DNA of 64,000 nt from Mesorhabditis belari (Eukaryota > Nematoda > Chromadorea > Rhabditida > Rhabditidae): positions 248,001 through 312,000 of the forward strand of contig CAUEEP010000901.1 in NCBI GenBank assembly GCA_958450365.1, in the 5' to 3' direction. Under the pieces are notes generated by a model, which saw only the letters and a program-made list of their open reading frames with translations, did no database searches and was not told the origin of the DNA. This document shows positions 32,139 through 43,618 of this stretch, piece by piece. Both the position numbers and the translations under genes were made by a program. Numbering within the stretch: position 1 is the stretch's first letter; each line of letters begins with the position of its first letter.

Positions 32139-32860
32139 CCCATTCGAAACCGCAGCGTTTTTTCTTTTTTTTCGTCTACGGACCAAGCCCTTTTTTGATA
32201 TTTTTGACTCCGAAGCAGTTTATTTATGGTTGGAAAGATGTAAGAGAGTCTCCTACACCATTTATTTTTGATGAAGAACGATTTGGATTTGACTTCAGTA
32301 CTTTTCAAGATCCTATCCATTATTATTCTTATTTTATCGACGGCAATATTTTAGTAGGCGAATCTAATAAATATGGAAAAAGGAAAACAAACTGGCAGGA
32401 TTTCGATGCAAAATCTTTCAAGCTCTTCCTGGCTTCAAATGGGAATCGTCAAATTACCGAGGATTCGTGACAAATGAGAATTACTGGAGTAGCAGGCCTG
32501 GATTAGGAGGATTTTCCCACATGTCCCACATTATGTCAAGAGCAAAATTTGAATCTATTCTTCGAAACCGGCGTTTTTGTGATAATCAACTGGATCCTGC
32601 AGGAGATCGGCTTTATAAGATTAGAGCTATTATGGAATATTTCAATGCAAAACCAGAGGCTGCATTGATTCCGGGTAAGTATGACACGTCTTTTTGCCCA
32701 CGTAATTTGTGGATCTGTTACAATTGGAATATACATGTAATGCTGAAAAACAGCAAAAAAAAAAGCAATTAATTGAATGAAAATAGCTCAATTAGCGCTG
32801 CAGCGGTCCGTTCCTGAGTTTTTGCTGCAGCGATTATTCGCTGCAGAAGTTTCGAATGGG
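32139..32860 (+). mobile_element. piggyBac-type transposon remnant with TTAA target site
   Basis: CCCATTCGAAAC at the left and GTTTCGAATGGG at the right are exact complements, each followed inward by a GCAGCG block. TTAA flanks both sides (32135-32138 and 32861-32864), the hallmark of piggyBac insertion. At about 720 bp it is much shorter than an autonomous element. It contains a broken transposase fragment. Confidence 0.9.
32195..32772 (+). pseudogene. piggyBac transposase N-terminal fragment
   Basis: Frame 1 (32195-32470) reads ...PFIFDEERFGFDF... and FDAKSFKLFLA. Another frame carries MGIVKLPRIRD. The frame from 32467 reads NENYWSSRPGLGGF, then HIMSRAKFESILRNRRFCDN and DRLYKIRAIMEYFNA. 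This is the order of the DDE_Tnp_1_7 (PGBD) N-terminal half: the meG-VKLP helix, YWS, the MSR-RFE-ILR--HF-DN motif and DRL-KIRP. At least two frameshifts separate the parts, and the catalytic aspartates beyond this region are missing. Confidence 0.85.
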
Positions 32861-32863
32861 TTA

Positions 32864-32912
32864 AAGAGTTTTATCATTTACCAAAGTAAGACAGATATAA
32901 GATTTGTTCCAA
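32864..32912 (+). repeat. Direct repeat flanking the piggyBac region, right copy
   Basis: Pairs with 31800-31850. Confidence 0.75.
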
Positions 32913-33079
32913 AAATTGTTTTAAAAAAAGCAACTTTCTAAAAATATTTATTAGCTTCTGATAAGAAAAAGTTAAATAAACAAAAGAAAAAAATCTACAA
33001 CAGAATCATCATTTGAATCATCATCCTTATCTAGTTCAATATTTTTGCGTTGATCCTTTACTCCGTTTTATGCTCCGTA

Positions 33080-33437
33080 CAGTAGGGTCTAAAAGTTTGG
33101 AACAATCATCTTCCGGCAAAACGCATACTTGGGAAAAATTACTGTACTTTTAGCGAAAATTATTGCGAAAAAAAATCATGAGCGCCCGCTTATATACGAC
33201 TTCTTTTAAAGATATTCAGCCGTTTAACTGATTTGATGGCGAATTCCCGTCAAATATAAAGATATTCAGTTTACTCAACGTGTAAAGAGGATTACTCGTA
33301 CAGTCGGGTCCAAAAGTTTGGAACCATCACCTTCCGGCAACTTTAACTCGATGTAACGATGTATTGAATGTATTTAACGCAAGTTGCATCGAGTTAAAGT
33401 TGCCGGAAGGTGATTGTTCCAAACTTTTGGACCCTAC
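33080..33437. mobile_element. Tc1/mariner-type MITE, AGTAGGGTCCAAAAGTTTGG ends
   Basis: AGTAGGGTCTAAAAGTTTGG at the left is mirrored by CCAAACTTTTGGACCCTACT at the right. An additional left-type end (CAGTCGGGTCCAAAAGTTTG, after TA) lies at 33301, so two copies are nested or fused. Confidence 0.75.
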
Positions 33438-33965
33438 TTTATCTATGCTTTATTCAGTTGAATAGCGACAAAACAAAATCACAATAATCACCCGGGACAC
33501 CACTCAAAACACACCCAAATTCAAAGTCTTACCCTTTCAGTGTAATCTTTTCCAAAAACACTATAGTTTACTTTTTTTTGCTTTTCTTTTTGCCACAAGA
33601 TTTATGCTGAACTTTTCGATAAAACGAATATCACACAGATAAAAAGAAAAGCACCTGTTGCCTAATTTCCGGAATTTCTCAAAGTTTCCCTTCAAATTTT
33701 TCCCAATAAAGGGCAATTTCAGGAAAAAAAAATTGGAGAATTTTATGCCTTCAGTCCATTTTTTTTCTCCACCAAAAGCTTCCCAACATTATTCTTTTTT
33801 TTGGGAGTTTTTCTTTTTGAAAATTGCTCCAATTCAACTCAATTTTCCCAATGTTCTCTCCATTTTTGTTTGCTTAAAAAAAAGTTTTAGTCTTATTTTG
33901 CTCGTCATCAATAGAATAAGAATTTTTTTTGATCGAATTTCTAACTTCTAAAAGATTATAAACTT
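33438..33965. other. Unassigned T-rich sequence
   Basis: No gene signal. A 97-codon Phe-rich open frame at 33658-33951 has no motif and is compositional. Confidence 0.4.
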
Positions 33966-34325
33966 TGATTTGGGAGTAGGCTAGTTTCCGTCATTTTATT
34001 TGCGCGACAGGCGATTTGCGCAATTGGGCCATTTGCACAACTCGACATAACTTTATTCTAAGTCGACCAATCTTTATGATTGTAGATCTCAACAAGTGCA
34101 ACAAAGTAACACCACAATCATAAAGATTGGCCCACTTAGAAGACTTGAACCACTTAGAAGCCACTTGAACTCGGAGGGGATTGATATCGGTTTAGCTGAA
34201 TGGATGTTTCGACAAGCAAGTTTGGGAGTAGGCTGGTTTACGCAACCTTTTTTGAGCACTAGGCTCATTTGCGCAACTGAATCGTTTGCGCAACTCGCCA
34301 TAACTTTCTTCTAAGTCGGCCAAAA
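33966..34325. repeat. Duplicated TTTGGGAGTAGGCTGGTTTACG unit with inverted core
   Basis: TTTGGGAGTAGGCTAGTTTCC near 33970 and TTTGGGAGTAGGCTGGTTTAC near 34220 head two related units with TTTGCGCAACTCG blocks. CAATCTTTATGATTGTAG and its complement lie between. Confidence 0.7.
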
Positions 34326-34330
34326 AAAAA

Positions 34331-34748
34331 GGTGCGTTTTCAACAAAAAAAAATCCACTGAAGAGAGCTGAAAGGATTTAAAATTATCCGAAAAGACGAG
34401 TACTCAATTTCCAGAATTGTATAGGTGGCTAATAAGTAGACCTAGATAGTTCGATCCGATCAATCCGAACGTATTGGCCCCGCTCACTTTCGCCTTTTTG
34501 CCGTTTGGAAAATGCGTTTTTCTCACCTTTCTCACGCATTTTGTTTTCTTCGCATTTTCTTACGCATTTTGCGAACGGCAAAAAGGCGAAAGTGGGCGTG
34601 ACCAATTCGCTGGGATTTATCGGATCGCATGTCTACTTATTAACCACGCTGTACAATTCTGCAAATTGAGTACGTGTCTTTTGGGTTTAATTTTAAATCC
34701 TTTCAGCTCTCTTCAGTGGATTTTTTTGTTGAAAACGCACCTTTTTAG
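34331..34748. mobile_element. Foldback element
   Basis: AAGGTGCGTTTTCAACAAAA at the left returns as TTTTGTTGAAAACGCACCTT at the right, and GAAGAGAGCTGAAAGGATTT is mirrored as well. The centre has an inner palindrome (TCGCCTTTTTGCCGTT and complement). Confidence 0.85.
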
Positions 34749-34889
34749 TACACTAGAGTAGTTTTTTTTCGATCTATTATTGCTGCGTGCTTGAGCGCGT
34801 TTTGCTCCTTGCTTCAAATGGGATTAAGCACAAGAATCGCAATAAAATCTTTCATAGTCATTATGCCAAAAATCCATGCGTATATTTAA

Positions 34890-35670
34890 GATTCCCTGGT
34901 TTCTTAGCAACATTTTCGGAATGTTACTTATGAGATTTAGGGTAAAGCTTTAAGGGTAACAAGCGTTCAAGCACGCGACAATACTCATTAGCCACCATGC
35001 ACTTGAGTCCTTTTTGGATTTACTTGTACTTGAGTCCTTAAACAAAGCAAAACACATTTAAAAGCGATTCACTGAAACAATCGAGAATCATTGAATGGAA
35101 ACCTTTTCTCGTTTCCAATATCAATGCACTCGATAGACTCATTTCTCTCATTTTCTTCCCGCAATTTGATCTCTTTCGCTTCTCTCATTTCACTCTCCAG
35201 ACTCCCCCTCATCCAATGCCAAATACACTTCAGGAATTTGTATTTGTAATTTATAGAGTCGAGAATCGAATCTAGTATTGATTTGGATTTGATTGATCGA
35301 TTAAAGTCACGATTTTAAGCGAATTCTCATAATTCTTTATTTTATAACTGTTTAAATCAATGCTCCAGACAGTTTTCAATCAAAAATTTCTTCAATTTTT
35401 TCAATTTTTTCAATTTATCAATTTAAATCAATCCTCCAAGCAATAAAGCATTTCTTAGCAACATTTTGGCGATGTTACTTATGAGATTTAGGGCTTTAGG
35501 GATAAGCTTTAGTAAAGCTTTAGGGATAACACGCGTTCAAGCACGCGACAATTCATATTAGCCACCATGTACTTGAGTCCTTTTTGGATTTACTTGTACT
35601 TGAGTCCTTAAACAAAGCAAAACACATTTAAAAGCGATTCACTGAAACAATCGAGAATCATTGAATAAAG
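34890..35670. repeat. Direct duplication of about 200 bp
   Basis: AACACGCGTTCAAGCACGCG and the following TTAGCCACCATGYACTTGAG to GAGAATCATTGAAT occur at about 34900-35095 and 35455-35665, about 560 bp apart in the same orientation. No coding frame. Confidence 0.85.
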
Positions 35671-35938
35671 CAATAAAGCATTTCTTAGCAAATTTTTGCA
35701 TGCTCCAAGCTAGAACAGAGTTTTTTTCTTTCAAAAACGCTTAGAAACGCTTGTTGATTTATTTTTTGACTTATAGATGTTTGCTGAAAAATTTTGACTT
35801 TTTGAAAAGTTGTAGAAAACTCAAAAATCTTTGCAATTCCTCAAAACTGTCAAATTTGACTGATAACTTTTGATTTGACTTCAAGTTTTCTTTGGCCTAA
35901 AGAGCCTTGATAAGCCACCACTTTGCCTGACCCGTTGT

Positions 35939-36011
35939 GCTTCCGTAGCGCAGTAGGCAGCGCGTCAGTCTCATAATCTGAAGGTCGTGAGTTCGAGCCT
36001 CACCGGGAGCA
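35939..36011 (+). tRNA. tRNA-Met, elongator (anticodon CAT)
   Basis: Acceptor GCTTCCG pairs with CGGGAGC (one wobble). D-arm TAGCGCAGTAGGCAGCGC. Anticodon arm TCAGT-CTCATAA-TCTGA with CAT. T-arm GTGAG-TTCGAGC-CTCAC. The TAGCGCAG D-arm is that of eukaryotic elongator tRNA-Met. Confidence 0.95.
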
Positions 36012-36169
36012 ATTTTTTTTGCTTTTCTGATTAAACACTACTTTTTTTTTTCTTCTGACTCTTGTCAGTTTCCTCGGACTTATTGGACTTAATTTTTTAG
36101 GCAGATTGCTGACTTATAAAGCGGAAAAACGTTACAGTGTACAACTTTGGAAACTTTACAAAATCATAA

Positions 36170-36250
36170 GATCATAAGAGTCACAAGTATCTATAAGAGT
36201 CACAAGTATCTATAAGAGTCACAAGTATCTACAAGAGTCACAAGTATCCA
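36170..36250. repeat. 18-bp tandem AAGAGTCACAAGTATCTA
   Basis: About four units, followed by unassigned sequence up to the GPCR gene. Confidence 0.8.
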
Positions 36251-36950
36251 TTTATCGTAAAGACTCTAATAACATTGGCTTGATTAATTAAAAAATTTTT
36301 GCTTTTTCACTGAAAACGGTAAAAACATGACTAGAAATAGTTTTCTATGTAAAAAGCCGAAATTTCGGGATCCTTTGTTCATTTCCGAAATGAATCCTCA
36401 TTCTCTGAAATGAATGAAGCAATTTCCTTCCTTAACTCCATCAAATGTTCTGATTGAAATCTGGAAAAAAACTCAAGAAAAGAAAAGGAATTTGAAAGAA
36501 CATGGAGTAAAGCCGGGGGAATAAATTGCTGCCACCCACCATCTACCAAACAAAAAATGGGGAAAAGAAGAGAAAAAAATGGAAAGAATTCAAGAAGATG
36601 ATGTGAAAATTGCCCTAAATACCCAAGCTACCTAAAAAATACGTTTATGTTGGGGTTTTTGAAAATTTTTGATTATCTTTTTGATTTTTTTTAAAGTCTT
36701 TGATTGTTTTCTTGGGCTCAGGCTCCTTTTTTTCTGGGAAACTTTGAATAACTTATTTTCTTAACTCTAAAATTCGTTCAACTTTTATTTCCAAGCTTAT
36801 CCTTATTCATAGCTTCAAGATCTTTGTCTTTTCTTTGTCTTTTTTTTTGGCTTTTCTTTTGCAGATCTTTTTTCTTGAAATCCGATCTTGAATGAAGTTT
36901 GGTTCAATTTTCTCTCAATTCTCTTGATTTCATTCAAGTCATTTTTCTAG
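36251..36950. other. Upstream region of the GPCR gene
   Basis: No repeat family or gene seen. It ends with ATTTTTCTAG placed directly before the ATG at 36951, a good trans-splice (SL) acceptor. Confidence 0.5.
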
Positions 36951-39900
36951 ATGACAACTGAAGAAAATGAATGCGATGGCTTGGAAAGAATCATCGATAG
37001 TCAGGTGAGTCAAAAAAAACGGGGTAAAGAAGGGGGGAGAGGGGACAAGGGAAAAAAAAAAGATTTTGAAATTTAAAAAATTTAAAAAAAAAATTTTAAA
37101 ATATAAAAAAAAAAAAAATTTTAAAAAAAAAATTTTATAATAAAATTTAGTGAGGGGGTTGTTTTATTTTTTTTTTTAGGGGGGGTTGGAGGGGAGGAGG
37201 TTTTAAAAGGGGGAAAAGGGGAAATAAATTTTTATGGGGGAGGGGTGGGGGAGGGGGGAAAAAAAGGGGGAACAAAACGGGGGAACCGGAGGGGAAATCA
37301 AAAACAAAAAAAAAACAAACCCCCCCCCCCCAGCGATATTGTTTATCAATTATTGATCATATTGAACGATATTGTTTACCAACTTTCCCCAAAAAAGGGG
37401 CGCGAGCGGGCAAAAAAGGGCGAATTGGCCCAACCCCAAAACAACTAATTAAATCAAATCGTTTATCAACTTTATTGTGAAATGCAAATTATCAAAATGA
37501 AATTGTTTGGTTTAATTAAAGGATTAACTGTGCAATCCTGAGAACAGCCGAATTTCATTTGTAACTTGCAAATTGTAAATTACAAAAGGAGTCCTGCAAA
37601 ATACCCCATTTTTGCTAGGTTTGAGTTCAAATCTGTGCAAAAGCAAGCACTATTTAGCCTATTTTGAGGGTTCTTTGTGATCAAAAATGCTGAAGCGCAC
37701 CCTTTCTCGTTTGGGTTCTTAATTTCCCTCATGTCAGTAAGAATCTGATAATACTTTTATTCAGGACAAGGTACAAGCACCAAGAGAAAAGCGACCAAGG
37801 CTATAGCTAAAGAGTAAAGAGCTATCAAGAGAAAGGTACCAAGGCTATAGCCAAGAACTAAAGAGCTTACTCAAGAGCTTACAGAGCTCATCTACTCACG
37901 AGATTCGACTTTTTCTAATCAATAATCACATTTGCTTTGAAAACAATTCAATTGAAACAAAACCACTGTTCGACTTTTAGAATTCATATATGTGGAACGG
38001 GCAACAAGGCAGCTACATCGTTGTGATTGTCTATGCGATCGTTTGCACTTTTGGAGCGATTGCGAATTTCGTTGTGCTGATGGCTTTCTGCAAGAATGCA
38101 AGCTTGAGAACGATGAGGAATCGGTACGAATTCTCAATTTCTTTCTCTTTCTCTTTTTCTCTTTTTCTCTAAATTCCTAACCTCAAATACCCATTTCCTT
38201 ATCCGTTTTGAAAATTTTGAAAAGAAAACACCCGGATCTGTGAAAAAGCTTCTTAAAAAGAGTTTATTTTCAAGAAAACAAATCTGAAACTCAAAATAAT
38301 TAAGGATTTAGGTGTCTTTGGGTGTCTTTAGGTGTCTTTAGGTGTCTTTAGGTGCCTTTAGGTGTGAATTTGAAACTCACATAACTCAAAACTCAAAACA
38401 AGTGTGAGTCGACAGGAAAAAAAATCGATTCTTGAAAGAAAATTCTTTGTTTTTCCCCTCTTTTCCTCTTTCATCTCAGCCAATTCACAGAAAGATACAA
38501 ATTTCGGATTCTTTTTTTTAAGAATAAAACTCATTTAATCAATCAAATTGAGCCCATGAGAGAAATGAAAATTTTCCCCCACCCATTGTTTTAAGAAGAG
38601 AATTCTACTCGAGATAATTGACATGGGAATTCAGGGTCGAGAAATGAAAGAGTAAAGGATTCGACTTGAACTTGAAATTTTAGAAAAAAAGAGAAAGCGA
38701 ATTTGGGATATGAATGCTTTTAGAGCTTAATTTATGTTAATTTTAGAGTTTAATTAATCATTAATGAATTTAGAGATTCTGTGCAGATTTTAGAGATTTT
38801 AAGATAGCGCACTTTTTGAGTCAAAGAGAAAGCCCAATTCTTCGTAATGTAAACAGATTTTTCAGCTACAAAAGACAATCATTTTCCTGGAGATAAGAGA
38901 AAATTGAATATTTTATCTAAGTCGATATTTTATTAAGATCAGTCAGCTAAAGTTTTTAAAATATTCAGAATTGAAAGAGTCACTTTTAGAGTTCAACAAA
39001 TTGGTAGCTTGTTCCAAAGGAGAATTCTGTTTCCAGGTTTCCAGATAAGGCAAAATCAAGCCTGTCTATATGGCTAAGTTCGGTTTTGGCTCTTGATCTA
39101 GTCTGATTTGGCTTTGTTCTTGAATTGTCCTCCAGAGCCAGGCCTAGACCCAGCCAGGCCTAGACCCAGCCAGGCCTAGACCCAGCCAGGCCTAGACCCA
39201 GCCAGGCCTAGACCCAGCCAGGCTTAGACCCAGCCAGGTTAGACCCAGCCAGGCTTAGACCCAGCCAGGCTTAGGCCTAACCGGGCTTAGACCTAGCCAG
39301 GCTTAGACCCAGCCTGGCTTAGACCCAGCCTGGCTTAGACCCAGCCAGTTAAGCATAAGTTAGTTAACTTCTTACTTGAAATTCATATAAACCCAAACCC
39401 TTTCCAGTTTCATCGTCAACTTGGCCTTCTCGGATCTTCTCCTTTGTATGATCACAGCACCGGCTTTCCTTTACCTCACCGCAAACATGTTTTGGCCTTT
39501 TGGGGATTTGTTGTGTAAAACGGTAAAGAATTTGAATAATCTAGCTTTATTTCTAACTTTTTCTCGACTTTCTCTAATGAATATTCAGGTGGCCGCTGTG
39601 CAAGCAGTGAATACTTTCGTCTCTTCTCTTACCCTCGCCGTCATCGCTTTGGATAGAGCACTGCTCACGATTTGCCCAGTTCAATGGTGAATTATGAAAA
39701 GAAAACAAGAAAATAGGATTTTCAATTCTAAATACAAAAATTTCGAACAATTTCTCTTTAAATTTCTCTTGGAAATGATGAATAAGAATGATAGTGGGTT
39801 GAGTTAGACAAGCTCGAAACTGAATACTGTAATCCAGCTAATCTTAACTGAATACCTTAATCTAGACTGAATACCTTAAACTAGACTGAATACCCTCATC

Positions 39901-42791
39901 TATACTGAATAGAGTGTGTTCCTTGCAGACAACGCGTTTTCTAAAAAGCGCGCGCCAAGGATAAGCTACCGTAACCCTGCATCAGCAAATTTTTCAAAAT
40001 GCAAATGTACATTAAAATCTTGCGCTCTTTTTTTCTATTACTCTTTCCTTAACTCTATTACTCTTTCGCTAAAACTTAAAAATTTTTAAATGCTATTTAA
40101 AATTAAAGAAAACATTTAAAACGGGAAAAGTTAATAAACACTATTAAAAAATGATATTATTTACGAATTTACCAGGCCTATTGTCTACATTTGCACTAGA
40201 ACCATTCCAAAAAAAATTCCACGCCCTAAAAAACCTGAATCCTTAAATAAAACTATCCATTACTATATTTTCAGAAAAGTTTGCAAATTTTTTTCGCGCG
40301 ACCTTTATAGCTTTGCTTAAAAAGCGCACCTTTTAGAAAACGCGTTGTCGGAAGTTTGTCGGATCAATTGTCTGACAAAAAAGTTGTCAATGAAAATTTG
40401 TCTGACAAATTGTCTGTCAACAAGGAAGCACACTCTAATACTGAATATCCTAATCTAGACTGAATACTGTAATCCAGCTAACCTTAACTGAATACCTTAA
40501 ACTAGACTCTGTTGAGTAATGAAAAATCTTTTAAACAAGCTGAAAAACAACTTTTAAAGCTCTCCTATTATCCTCAAATCGTTAAATTTAAATAAATAGA
40601 CTTTAAATTTGTAATATGAAATGTAATTTAGGAGATTAGCCTCAACAGCGCCGTTGATTTTCTTTTCCCTTGTGTGGATCGTCTCTGCTCTGATCGCTAT
40701 CCCTTATGGTTTTGCCGTTTCAGCCGTTCCCCCTCAATTCCCACCATGGAACGGTCAAGAAAGCAGAGATAAGGTAAAGTATGATAGAGATTTCAAATTT
40801 TGTTTGTTAAAGACTTTTCTTATGCCTTTTCAGTTAGTTTCGTGTGAAATTGGTATGCCGAGAATCTGTCAAGAAGACGAAGCAACGTGGAATTTGATGC
40901 CCGTCGGTCGTCTTTCATACACAACAATTGGTAGAAAAAAGTCGACAAAACCCCGCACAAAATCCGTTTTCAGTTTTCGCAATTCAATACCTTTTACCAC
41001 TCTCTGCTTTACTCTACGCATATCATCAAATCGGGAACACGATTAGGTAAGAAATTTATAGAAAAATGAGATTCAAAAGTTTTGTCCGCTTTTTTTTAAA
41101 GGTTACTTTTTGAAATGAATAATGAATAATGAATAATGCACAAATCAATTCGAAAATAGGGTTTTCTACAGAAGAAATACTCAAAAATTATCTTCAAAAA
41201 TTTCATACGAATTCATTGAGTTCTCGCTGAGTTAGACCCTCCCAAGTGAGTCGCTTTAATTCGCGGTCACTCTATATAAAAGGTTGAAGAAACGTGAATT
41301 TCTATCGAGCTACTGTTAACTTTTTTCCTTACAAAAGTTCAAATCTGAATTCAGAAAACGAAACCGAACAACAAAACCGTTAGATGCATCGAGGAGGAAT
41401 TTATTGCAAACAAGAAAAAGGTATTTTTTATTTAGAAATAAAAAGGAGCTTTTGCCTAGATCTAAAAATCGAAATTTACCTTTGCTCGAAATATTACCCT
41501 TGATCGTAAATATCGTAATAGTACCCTACCGTCATAATGACGATGCGGATTGTTGCGTAGTCGAGCATTGAACACTTTGAACATTCATGGGACAGACTGA
41601 AGCTACAATGCGCGTTTATACAGTAGCGGACATAATTTTGGAAACTTTGGTTTTTTCTAAAAAAATTTTCTTAGTAAAGTCTGATTCGGTATGTTTACTA
41701 GCGGAAATATATAGACCTAAAAAGCACGTAATAATCCATAGAAAGAACTGCTGAACTTTTTGAAAACTTTTATTTCTAATGCATTTATCTATAAACCTAG
41801 AGGACATAAATTTGGAAACTTTCATAAAAACCTCAAGTGTATTACTTTTTTGTTCTATTTTTAACCTAAACTCACAAATTTGGTACCAATCGACGCAGAA
41901 TTTAATTCGCTACAGGATGATATAATATTGTCCTCATACATTAAAGGGTTGCTCTGCTAGAAAGATTTACCAAAAAATTTCATTCATAATCGGCTACGAC
42001 ATATATACAATTTCTTTTTGAAAATATTCAACTGTTTAAATGATTTGATGACAAATTCTCTTCAAATGTAAAGATATTTCAATTTACTCGGGTGTGTAAA
42101 GAGGATTACTCGTAGTTACCTGGCGAAAAATGTCGATTACTGTCGATTAATGTCGATTACTCATGCTTCAGAAGAGCAAGAGCTTTGTTTCAGAAGAGCT
42201 CTCTTGTTGTTGATTGTCTTGGTTTTAACGTATGCGATCGCGTGGTTTCCAATGAATCTCTACAATTTGTTGAGTGGACTCGAGATCATCACTTTCAATC
42301 AATATCAGTAAGCTTTTCGTAATCGGCATCAATTTAGGAGTCATCGTCAATCTAAACACTTTGAAATTTTTCATTTGCAATGAGAAGATTTCTGCTATTT
42401 AAACACTCATCTCAGAAATTTCCTTTCTTCTTTTCTTCTTTTCTTCTTCTCTTTTCTTCATTGACTCCAACAGCTTTAGGCATCAATTTAGCAGTCATCA
42501 TCAATTGATACACTTGAACTTTTTCATTTGCAATGAGAAGATTTCTGCTATTTAAACACTCTTCTCAGAAATTTCCTTTCTTCTTTTCTTCTTTTCTTCT
42601 TTTCTTCTTTTTTTCTTTTCTTTATTGACTCCAACAGCTCCAGCAGAAAATTCAATCCCAAATTTAGATATGTCTTTTGTCATTTAATCGGGATTTCCTC
42701 AACTTGTGTCAATCCAATCACATACGCACTTGTGAATGAAAACTTTCGAACGGCTCTTCATCAAATATTCTCGTGGGTGCAAAGGAATTAA
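36951..42791 (+). CDS. Neuropeptide Y/F-like G protein-coupled receptor (NPR type)
   Basis: Seven-transmembrane neuropeptide receptor of the rhodopsin family. Ten exons join in phase: 36951-37004, 37981-38123, 39408-39522, 39589-39686, 40632-40773, 40834-40930, 40974-41046, 41355-41420, 42194-42307, 42668-42791, giving 341 aa. TM1 is YIVVIVYAIVCTFGAIANFV. TM2 is NLAFSDLLLCMITAPAF, followed by WPFGDLLCK, the NPY-receptor pattern with the conserved extracellular Cys. TM3 runs AVNTFVSSLTLAVIALDRA. TM4 holds the conserved Trp. TM6 has the family's central WFP (IAWFPMNLYN). TM7 carries NPITY with a basic NFRTAL tail. The DRY box reads DRA, an unusual third residue. The ATG follows a TTTTTCTAG acceptor, suggesting SL trans-splicing. 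Introns range from 43 nt to about 1.3 kb and hold a minisatellite, a transposon and an apparent assembly fault. The exact ligand cannot be told. Confidence 0.93.
37020..37450. other. Homopolymer-rich low-quality stretch in GPCR intron 1
   Basis: Runs of A, T and G with AAAAAGGGG and CCCCCCCCCCCC blocks, unlike the neighbouring intron. Similar to 30986-31500; probably poorly polished assembly. It lies wholly within an intron, so the protein model is unaffected. Confidence 0.75.
38280..38370. repeat. Short AGGTGTCTTT tandem
   Basis: Five units of TTTAGGTGTC in GPCR intron 2. Confidence 0.75.
39002..39140. repeat. Third copy of the AGCTTGTTCCAAAGG dispersed repeat
   Basis: Matches 5041-5237 and 9364-9612 but has no MITE upstream here. 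It leads straight into the minisatellite. Confidence 0.75.
39139..39352. repeat. 16-bp minisatellite CCTAGACCCAGCCAGG
   Basis: About 13 units. It is an expansion of the CTAGACCCAGCCAGG motif that ends the dispersed repeat and lies about 55 bp before the GPCR exon at 39408. Confidence 0.9.
39908..40437. mobile_element. Transposon with GAGTGTGTTCCTTG ends in GPCR intron 4
   Basis: GAGTGTGTTCCTTGCAGACA and ACAACGCGTTTTCTAAAA at the left are mirrored by TTTTAGAAAACGCGTTGT and AAGGAAGCACACTC at the right. About 530 bp with no transposase. The flanking ACTGAATAC tandem makes the target duplication unclear. Confidence 0.75.
41501..41612. mobile_element. Truncated MITE, TACCGTAAATACTG family
   Basis: Starts TCGTAAATATCGTAATAGTA and continues into the family's GCGGATTGTTGCGTAGTCGA core. 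The right end is missing. Confidence 0.65.
41621..42117. mobile_element. Tc1-like MITE remnants in GPCR intron 8
   Basis: CAGTAGCGGACATAATTTTG at the left and a shared AAAGAGGATTACTCGTA tail at the right. The tail also occurs at 33285-33300, linking it to the 33-kb element. Confidence 0.6.
42325..42645. repeat. Tandem duplication in GPCR intron 9
   Basis: CATTTGCAATGAGAAGATTT through TTTCTTCTTTTCTTCTTTTC to TTGACTCCAACAGCT occurs twice, at about 150-bp spacing. The second unit runs almost to the last exon. Confidence 0.85.
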
Positions 42792-42949
42792 AGTTGACAT
42801 TAAGTGAACTGTAAATGCTTTAAGAAAAGAATTCATCAGAAACTTTTTAATCGATTTCTCTAACCTCAAAACTCTTTTCTTCTAACAACTAATTCTCGAG
42901 GATATAAATGATTTTAATCTTTAATCCAATCTTCACCCAATCGAGGTTC

Positions 42950-43560
42950 AATTTGAGATGGAAAAAAAAAGAAATCTTTGTGAATAATTCATGCAATTGC
43001 AGCAATGCAAAAAGGGGATTAAAGGGGAAATTGCAGAAAAGAAAATGAATTGAATTCATGATCTTAAAATGAAATTTATGATCTGGGATTTGTTTTGAAA
43101 TGGATTTTTATATAAATTAAGAGAATGGGAAAGCTATGAGCTTCTGCGCTTGCATTGAAGTCCTCAAAATACATCTATCCTGATGTCTTAATGCTGTAAA
43201 TCTCCAGCTTTTATCTCATAATTTTGTACACTAGATAATGTAGATATTTATTCGACGGAAATCTTGCGTTTAGACTAATAAGACAAGATACAGTGTCCAA
43301 AAAAGATCAACAACTATGTTTCGTTACTGTCGTCACAGTATCCAGCAGTAATAAGACGCAGTTGAAATGGATTTTTATATAAATTAAGAGAATGGGAAAG
43401 CTCTGATTTGTGCGCTTGCATTGAAGTCCTTAAAATACATCTATAGTTGTCTTGATACTCTAAATCTCCAGCTTTTATCTCATAATGACGGTGCGGAGTG
43501 TTGCGTAGTCGAGCTTTGAACACCTTGAACATTGTTGACACTGGTTTAAAGCTCGTTATA
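42950..43560. repeat. Direct duplication plus partial MITE core
   Basis: TGAAATGGATTTTTATATAA to GAATGGGAAAGCT occurs at about 43097 and 43361. At 43478-43560 there is a core piece of the TACCGTAAATACTG MITE (ATAATGACGGTGCGGAGTGT). No gene signal. Confidence 0.75.
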
Positions 43561-43618
43561 CGTCTACTTCGAAAGCTCATCGTTTCACTCATCCCATTCT
43601 AATCCCAAAATTTTTTAG

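Noticed and set aside
34474..34761. 95-codon plus-strand frame
   Set aside because: It spans the centre and right arm of a foldback element.
43314..43592. 92-codon minus-strand frame
   Set aside because: Overlaps a MITE core and a local duplication; no motif.
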